Of a stretch of DNA of 39,845 nt, positions 35,440 through 39,845 are shown piece by piece. The stretch lies in the NCBI GenBank assembly GCA_012033495.1, contig JAAUQT010000022.1:1-39845 (forward strand), given 5' to 3'. Position 1 is the first letter of the stretch. Each line of letters begins with the position of its first letter. The notes below the pieces were generated by a model. That model was not told where the DNA came from. It was given only the letters and a program-made list of their open reading frames with translations, and did not search any database. Position numbers and translations under genes: made by a program. The DNA is from Cyanobacteria bacterium RM1_2_2. Lineage in GTDB: Bacteria > Cyanobacteriota > Cyanobacteriia > Elainellales > Elainellaceae.

Positions 35440-35614
35440 AATAGTTTAGGGCATGACGATATTCAGCCGCTGCATCTTCTACACTTGATTTAAAGTTGCG
35501 CGAATCATAAAACCGCAAAATTGCAAGCTTACTATAGGCGCCCGTGTGCGTATCGATACGTGAGGCATACTCAGAGTACCCAGTCTTCTTAAGTTGAGGG
35601 ATGTAATATTTCAT
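35426..35614 (-). CDS. 62-residue protein upstream of the DUF4347 gene
   Basis: Small basic protein rich in Tyr and Ala (MKYYIPQLKKTGYSEYASRI, then FYDSRNFKSSVEDAAAEYRHALNYY). No signal peptide or membrane helix. Family not recognised. It has no ribosome site, but its ATG lies at the centre of a perfect 20-bp palindrome. It overlaps the DUF4347 start by 14 bp, so the two are likely cotranslated. The coding case rests on the overlap and on its reading like a folded protein, so it is moderate. Confidence 0.45.
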   Translation of the reverse strand: MKYYIPQLKKTGYSEYASRIDTHTGAYSKLAILRFYDSRNFKSSVEDAAAEYRHALNYYAKL

Positions 35615-35623
35615 GAAATATTA
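35604..35623. promoter_or_regulatory. Perfect 20-bp palindrome over a start codon
   Basis: TAATATTTCATGAAATATTA reads the same on both strands, and its central CATG contains the start codon of the 62-residue gene (35612-35614). With no loop it is more likely a dimer-binding DNA site than an RNA hairpin. A repressor bound here would block both transcription start and early translation of the small-gene/DUF4347 pair. No regulator is identified. Confidence 0.55.
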
Positions 35624-36133
35624 GTAAAGATCATGATTTATTACTGCCTTTTTTTATTAAGTAAACGTGAAGATGTCAACGCTGCTATTGTCGCTCTAGA
35701 TTCCTCTTTTAGGAAGAGATTTGAAAAGATTAATTTTTGAGAAAAGAAAGATTGACTTTATAGATTTGTACCAAGATTGCCCAATGGTTTTCTGAATTTG
35801 CAGAACTGACAGTAGACAAGAATTTGGGGTCTGTACAGATTAGGAAGGTGTGGCAAGGGTATGACAAGCCAGCGCAAATTTCTGGCTTCTGCAAGAACTA
35901 CTCGACGATTTATGGAAATTGAGAAGCAGGAAGTCTTCCAAATTCGCACTCCTTAGGAATGGGAATTCGATCAGTTCGATCGTGAGGAGGGGCAGGTTTT
36001 GCGGTCAAGTCGATTGCCGGATGCCCATTGATTCAATTCACGATCCTCAGCAACATCCGTAGTGGCGGTCGTCGAGCATTGGCTCTGGGGTACTCACGAC
36101 AAGCATAAAGCTCTGCTGCATGAGCCATTTTCG
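35624..36133. other. 510-bp region upstream of the DUF4347 pair and downstream of mutY
   Basis: No gene is supported. A 63-codon minus-strand frame (35758-35949) and a 31-codon plus-strand frame (35860-35955) show no recognisable features. An 8-bp inverted repeat GATCGTGA (35978-35985)/TCACGATC (36038-36045) brackets a GGGGCAGGTTTTG word like that in the repeat at 3773-3894, so a decayed repeat copy is likely. Confidence 0.45.
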
Positions 36134-37219
36134 CTATTTTTGCAGTGCTTCAATAATTCTGACATTGGCTTTGGGAAAAGGAAACTGCTCTAGCTCGTGC
36201 AAATTGACCCAACGCACTTCGTCACACTCAATGGGCTGTGGTTCGCCGTTCACATGGCGACAGTGGTGAACGTTGAGCGTCACGTGGAAGTGAGTGTAGG
36301 TATGTTCGATCGTGATTAAATGTTCGCCGACTTCGATCGCAATTCCCAGTTCTTCTAAAATTTCGCGGCGAATACAGGCTTCTACGGTTTCACCAGGTTC
36401 AATTTTGCCGCCTGGAAATTCCCATAAGCCGCCTAACAAGCCATCTTGCCGCCGTCGGTCGATCAAAATTTGACCTTGCTGATTCCAAATTACTGCTACA
36501 CCGATTTGTTTGTGCGGGATTGGGGCACGAGTTTCAGAAACTGGGAGTTCATTTTGCATATTCATTCGGTAAGCGCGGCAATGAGAGTTCCAGGGACAGA
36601 GCAAACAGGCTGGATTTTTTGGGGTGCAAACCGTGGCGCCCAAATCCATCAATGCTTGGTTGAAGTCTCGCGGGGAGTCGGGATCAAGCAGATGTTCGGA
36701 GGTTTTCCAAAGGGTGGTCAGAACTTTGTTGGGTGGGGTTGTTACCCCATCTAACCGGGCTAACACTCGCTTAACGTTGCCGTCTAAAATCGGCACAGGC
36801 TGGTTGAAGGCGGCACTGAGGATGCCCCCTGCGGTGGTGCGTCCAATGCCGGGTAAAGTGAGGACGGTGGCTAACTCGACCGGAAATTTGCCGTTGTGCT
36901 GCTGAACAATTTGCTGAGCCGCTCGATGTAAGTTGCGAGCACGAGCATAGTAGCCTAAGCCTTGCCATGCTTTCAAGACTTGTTGCTGATCGGCGTTGGC
37001 TAGCCCGGTAATGGTGGGAAACTGAGCGACCCAACGTTCGTAGTAGGGAATGACGGTCTTGACTTGGGTTTGTTGCAGCATGATTTCTGATACCCAAATC
37101 GGATAGGGATCTTGGGTTTGTCGCCAAGGCAGGCTGCGTCCGTGAATGCAATACCACTGCAATAAGGACTGACGCAGTTGAGTAATGGTGGCGGCAGTTC
37201 TATCCTGACAGTCAAGCAT
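36134..37219 (-). CDS. mutY: A/G-specific adenine DNA glycosylase
   Basis: DNA repair enzyme that removes adenine mispaired with 8-oxoguanine. The 361 residues contain the helix-hairpin-helix LPGIGRTTAGGIL (122-134), catalytic Glu45 in SEIMLQQTQ, catalytic Asp146 in ILDGNVKRVLARL, and the four Cys of the [4Fe-4S] cluster (198, 205, 208, 214; spacing C-x6-C-x2-C-x5-C). The C-terminal Nudix-like domain keeps a nearly complete Nudix box, GGKIEPGETVEACIRREILEELGI-like, so it may both recognise 8-oxoG and possibly retain hydrolase chemistry. No frameshift. Confidence 0.96.
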   Translation of the reverse strand: MLDCQDRTAATITQLRQSLLQWYCIHGRSLPWRQTQDPYPIWVSEIMLQQTQVKTVIPYYERWVAQFPTITGLANADQQQVLKAWQGLGYYARARNLHRAAQQIVQQHNGKFPVELATVLTLPGIGRTTAGGILSAAFNQPVPILDGNVKRVLARLDGVTTPPNKVLTTLWKTSEHLLDPDSPRDFNQALMDLGATVCTPKNPACLLCPWNSHCRAYRMNMQNELPVSETRAPIPHKQIGVAVIWNQQGQILIDRRRQDGLLGGLWEFPGGKIEPGETVEACIRREILEELGIAIEVGEHLITIEHTYTHFHVTLNVHHCRHVNGEPQPIECDEVRWVNLHELEQFPFPKANVRIIEALQK

Positions 37220-37274
37220 GGATATTCTAGGCTCAATACTCGTGATTGGAGTGGCGTTTATGAAGCAATGTCTA

Positions 37275-37316
37275 TAAAAAAAAACTCGGTAGATTATTCT
37301 CGCAAATCTACCGAGT
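37275..37316 (-). terminator. Rho-independent terminator of the DUF760 gene
   Basis: Perfect 12-bp stem ACTCGGTAGATT/AATCTACCGAGT (37284-37295 and 37305-37316) with a 9-nt loop, followed on the minus strand by a run of eight Ts. It lies about 100 nt beyond the stop of the gene at 37417 and 55 nt before the mutY start, insulating mutY from that transcript. Confidence 0.9.
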
Positions 37317-37416
37317 CTTTAAAGCTCTTTAAGGCTAAAGATAGCTTGATTGATTTAGCCGTGGCTTGGCTTTCCCTCACTTTGAGCTATCCCTCTTTAG
37401 GTTTTAGGCTGTGATC

Positions 37417-37755
37417 TTATTCAGCGTCGATTTTGCCAGATTCAGATGATTGCAAAACGCGCTCAAACTGTAGGCGTTGCTCGGCGTTGCGGAGAAAGTA
37501 GCCGCTCATCATTGCTGAAGCCAACAGCCGCCCTAAGTGCTCGCGGCTTGTTGTAATGGTGACATCGAAATGCTCTGAGGGGAGTCCGCCTAGCAGTCCG
37601 ATGATGTTGCGTTCCATGACTTGCAAAACTTCACCTGATCCAGGCTTGGAAAGCTGAGCTACGGTCTCTGGGTTCATGGACTGAACGTACTGCCACAACA
37701 GGTTGTTAGACTCATTACCCAAAAACTCGGAAATCCGATTGGTTGAATTGTTCAC
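37417..37755 (-). CDS. DUF760 family protein
   Basis: Cyanobacterial/plastid-type DUF760 protein of 112 residues. The typical block VMERNIIGLLGGLPSEHFDV followed by TITTSREHLGRLLASAMMSGYFLRNAEQRLQFER is present. No signal peptide or membrane segment; predicted soluble and mostly helical. The start is GTG at 37753-37755 with GAGAGAGG about 8 nt upstream. A strong terminator follows at 37275-37316, so it is a single-gene unit. Family role is not firmly known; plant relatives are chloroplast proteins. Confidence 0.88.
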   Translation of the reverse strand: MNNSTNRISEFLGNESNNLLWQYVQSMNPETVAQLSKPGSGEVLQVMERNIIGLLGGLPSEHFDVTITTSREHLGRLLASAMMSGYFLRNAEQRLQFERVLQSSESGKIDAE

Positions 37756-38121
37756 GGTAAGAACCTCTCTCAGACGGCAAGTGCAATTTCATGTGTATGA
37801 ACATAATGTAACAATTTGCTGGTGGCTGGAGAGTGGGCGGAACCGAACTGTTATCGGGAATTAACCGATCTGGGCTAGTTTGTGAACTGGGCGGAATTCT
37901 GGTTCTTTTGCGGTATGAACAATCTGGGTTTGTGTTGCTTTTCCTGATTTTGCTCTTTGGTAAAGCTTAATCTCTGGTAAAGTTTGATCTCTGGTGAAAA
38001 GCGGGGATGCTTGGGGACTTTGCCCCCAAACCCCCAGCAGGGGACGGGGTGCGTCCCCTACAACCCCTCCACAAGGGATGGCTGGTAGGTTGCAGATTTT
38101 GCTTCGCCTTGTGGGGGTGAA
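37756..38121. other. 366-bp region with repeats downstream of murA
   Basis: No gene. The words CTGGTAAAG and TTTGATCTCTGGT recur in tandem around 37958-37997. A dispersed cyanobacterial repeat follows (GGGGACTTTGCCCCCAAACCCCC..., about 38012-38068). CCACAAGG (38069-38076) and CCTTGTGG (38107-38114), with flanking pairs, form an 11-bp stem with a 30-nt loop just beyond the murA stop. It could terminate murA transcription but lacks a T run. Confidence 0.55.
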
Positions 38122-39453
38122 TTAGCTTTTTGATGCGGTTGAATTTGCTGTTTCTGGTGACTCGGTGGTGGGTTGGGAGGCTGGCTCGGATTCGCTTTCG
38201 ACTCGGCAGAGTTTTGCTCCTAGTCCTTGTAGTTTGCCTTCTAGGTTTTCGTAGCCGCGATCGAGGTGCTGTAATCCTTGAATGGTGGTGATTCCTTCGG
38301 CTGCTAATCCGGCGAGAACTAGGGCGGCTGATGCTCGCAGATCGGTGGCGACAACGGGCGCTCCTGATAGCATGGGTACGCCGCGAATGATGGCGATGTT
38401 GCCTTTGACGGTGATGTCTGCTCCCATGCGGTTGAGTTCGGCGACGTGCCGCAGGCGGTTCTCAAAGACGGTTTCGCTGATCACGCTGTTGCCTTCGCTG
38501 AGGGTGAGTAGGGCCATAAATTGGGCCTGCATGTCGGTGGGGAAGCCGGGGAAGGGCATCGTTTTGATGTCGGTGGCTCGGTGGTGCTGTCCAGGTACGA
38601 GCCGAACGCGATTGGGGGCTTCGGTGATTACTTCTGCGCCGATGGTGTGCAGTTTGGCAATCACGGCGGTGAGATGCTCAGGAATGACGGGAGCTAGGCT
38701 GATTTCGGAATGGGTAATCGCACCAGCGACTAGAAAGGTGCCTGCTTCAATTCGATCGGGAATGATGCTGTAGTCGGTGGAATGTAGGCGGGGAACGCCT
38801 GAAATGGTGATGGTGTTTGTGCCTGCACCGCGAATTTTTGCGCCCATCGCTCGACAGAAGTTGGCTAAATCGACGACTTCTGGCTCTTGGGCTGCGTTTT
38901 CAATGATGGTTTCGCCTTCTGCGAGGGTGGCTGCCATCATCAGGGTTTCGGTGGCTCCGACGCTGGGGCAGTCGAGATAAATTTTGGCTCCTTGGAGGCG
39001 CTGTTTGTTGCCTTTGATATAAGCATGAACTGTGCCATGTTCAATTTGGACATCGGCTCCCATCGCTTGTAACCCGCGCACGTGCAAATCAACCGGACGC
39101 GCTCCAATTGCACAGCCGCCTGGTAAGGGCACGCGAGCAACCCCTAACCGCGCTAGCAAAGGCCCAATCACAAAGAAGCTGGCTCGTAGCTGGCTGACCA
39201 GTTCGTAGGGCGCTTTCGATTGCCCAATGTGGCTGGCGTTGACTTCTAGGGTGTCTCCTTGTCGTTGAATGGTGACGCCAAGTGCTGCCAAAATCTCGCC
39301 CATTCGGGACACATCAACCAAAGAAGGAACATTCCGAATCCGGCAATCATCTGGACAAAGTAAGGCTCCAGCCATAATCACGAGTGCAGAATTTTTGGCT
39401 CCGCTGATCTTGACTTGCCCTTTGAGAGGTTGCCTACCCCAGATACGAAGCAT
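38122..39453 (-). CDS. murA: UDP-N-acetylglucosamine 1-carboxyvinyltransferase
   Basis: Cytoplasmic enzyme of the first committed step of peptidoglycan synthesis; it transfers enolpyruvate from PEP to UDP-GlcNAc. ATG at 39451-39453 is chosen because GAGGAAG lies 8 nt upstream and the family begins [21 protein letters not shown]. From that start, catalytic Lys20-Asn21 and Cys114 in [14 protein letters not shown] are present (the Cys form is fosfomycin-sensitive). The rest of the inside-out barrel is complete. A TTG-started 31-residue extension (to 39546) is possible but has no ribosome site. The last 30 residues are a Ser/Glu/Thr-rich tail not seen in most family members. Confidence 0.95.
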   Translation of the reverse strand: MLRIWGRQPLKGQVKISGAKNSALVIMAGALLCPDDCRIRNVPSLVDVSRMGEILAALGVTIQRQGDTLEVNASHIGQSKAPYELVSQLRASFFVIGPLLARLGVARVPLPGGCAIGARPVDLHVRGLQAMGADVQIEHGTVHAYIKGNKQRLQGAKIYLDCPSVGATETLMMAATLAEGETIIENAAQEPEVVDLANFCRAMGAKIRGAGTNTITISGVPRLHSTDYSIIPDRIEAGTFLVAGAITHSEISLAPVIPEHLTAVIAKLHTIGAEVITEAPNRVRLVPGQHHRATDIKTMPFPGFPTDMQAQFMALLTLSEGNSVISETVFENRLRHVAELNRMGADITVKGNIAIIRGVPMLSGAPVVATDLRASAALVLAGLAAEGITTIQGLQHLDRGYENLEGKLQGLGAKLCRVESESEPASQPTTESPETANSTASKS

Positions 39454-39772
39454 GGTTTTATCTTCCTCGGTTGGAGTATAGGTTGGGATGCTGAGATGAG
39501 AAGTTATGACTTTGTCCTCCGGAACTTTATCAGATTTTGACTGCAAACCTTGGCTTCAAAGCTGCAAATTGCTAACGATTCTACCGGAAACCTCCAGAAT
39601 GTCTAGAAGTCTCCTCAGTGGAGTTTAAAGCCTTCTGCTCATTTTGCTACGAAAAGTTTAACCAAACCGATAGATTTTCCCTACCTTTAGAGGTTGACGA
39701 ATGCTGGAATTTAGTAGAGGATAGTAAGTCGCAGTCTTAAGTGGTGAAGCACCAATATTAAGGCTGTTCCGC
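39454..39772. other. 319-bp gap between murA and the tRNA gene
   Basis: No ORF or conserved RNA is visible. It should contain the murA promoter on one strand and the tRNA promoter on the other. The last bases before the tRNA, GTTCCGC (39766-39772), are the exact complement of the tRNA 5' acceptor strand. Confidence 0.5.
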
Positions 39773-39845
39773 GCGGAACTGCGGAATTGGTAGACGCGCA
39801 TGATTCAGGTTCATGTGCCGCAAGGCTTCCGGGTTCAAGTCCCCG
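39773..39845 (+). tRNA. tRNA-Leu (anticodon CAG), cut by window end
   Basis: Class II tRNA, 5' part. Acceptor strand GCGGAAC, D arm CGGAATTGGTAGACGCG, anticodon stem CATGA/TCATG around loop TTCAGGT (anticodon CAG, reads CUG), variable arm TGCCGCAAGGCT, and the T arm CCGGGTTCAAGT. The 3' acceptor strand is beyond the window. Two deviations are visible: one G appears to be missing between positions 9 and 10 (CTGCGG where CTGGCGG is expected), and the T-stem 3' side reads CCCCG, giving a C-C mismatch. Both fit one-base miscalls in short runs. Confidence 0.88.

Noticed and set aside
35758-35949. 63-codon minus-strand frame in the mutY-DUF4347 gap
   Set aside because: Composition unlike neighbouring proteins, no start signal, and it lies in AT-rich non-coding sequence.
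38122-39546. Longer murA reading frame with TTG start at 39546
   Set aside because: No ribosome site is present there. The ATG at 39453 has GAGGAAG 8 nt upstream and matches the family N-terminus.
1-39845. CRISPR array or prophage
   Set aside because: No regularly spaced repeats with unique spacers, no cas genes, and no phage structural or integrase genes were found. The repeats seen are dispersed inverted repeats and short tandems.

Overview
The window comes from a cyanobacterial chromosome. The support is a chlorophyll-branch magnesium chelatase subunit (ChlD), a SigF-type sigma factor, a SphS/SphR-like phosphate two-component pair, DUF760 and DUF4347 proteins, and C/G-rich dispersed repeats of the kind scattered through filamentous cyanobacteria. 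GC content looks close to 50 percent. A filamentous Leptolyngbya/Oscillatoria-like host is my inference.

Layout. 0-9 kb: sphR-sphS pair (minus), a small conserved protein, aat, ftsX, def, a small membrane protein, an FHA-PrsW intramembrane protease gene, and a Bax inhibitor-1 homologue. 9-18 kb: sigF, then a minus-strand run gpmI-secG-matrixin-small protein-chlD, then an ABC-F ATPase. 18-25.5 kb: a 945-residue PAS-GGDEF-EAL protein and a very large SNF2-family helicase. 25.5-28.7 kb is the accessory region. It holds two tiny related genes divergent from a ribbon-helix-helix gene around a palindromic operator candidate, with inverted repeats on both sides, then a truncated DUF559 gene, an ISKra4-type transposase remnant, and an IS4-family element with recognisable terminal inverted repeats. 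28.8-39.8 kb: an alpha/beta hydrolase, a small protein, mltA, a CPA1-type Na+/H+ antiporter with a possible structured leader, a cupin and a beta-hydroxyacid dehydrogenase, a stand-alone DUF4347 protein behind a 62-residue ORF with a 20-bp palindrome over its start, mutY, DUF760, murA, and the first part of a tRNA-Leu(CAG).

A dominant feature of the sequence is single-base gain or loss in or next to short homopolymers. It breaks sphR, the FHA-PrsW gene, the ABC-F gene, the SNF2 gene (twice), the IS4 transposase and the ISKra4 remnant (twice), and probably disturbs the tRNA-Leu. In each protein gene the missing part follows immediately in another frame and is well conserved. I therefore annotate full-length genes with a noted frameshift, and I regard base-calling error as more likely than gene decay.

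Most genes are housekeeping: cell wall (murA, mltA, ftsX), protein maturation (def, aat, secG), DNA repair (mutY), glycolysis (gpmI), chlorophyll synthesis (chlD) and signalling (sphS/R, sigF, GGDEF-EAL). The least explained parts are the small-gene island at 25.6-26.3 kb, the FHA-PrsW fusion, the palindrome-controlled DUF4347 pair, and the possible leader RNA ahead of the antiporter.
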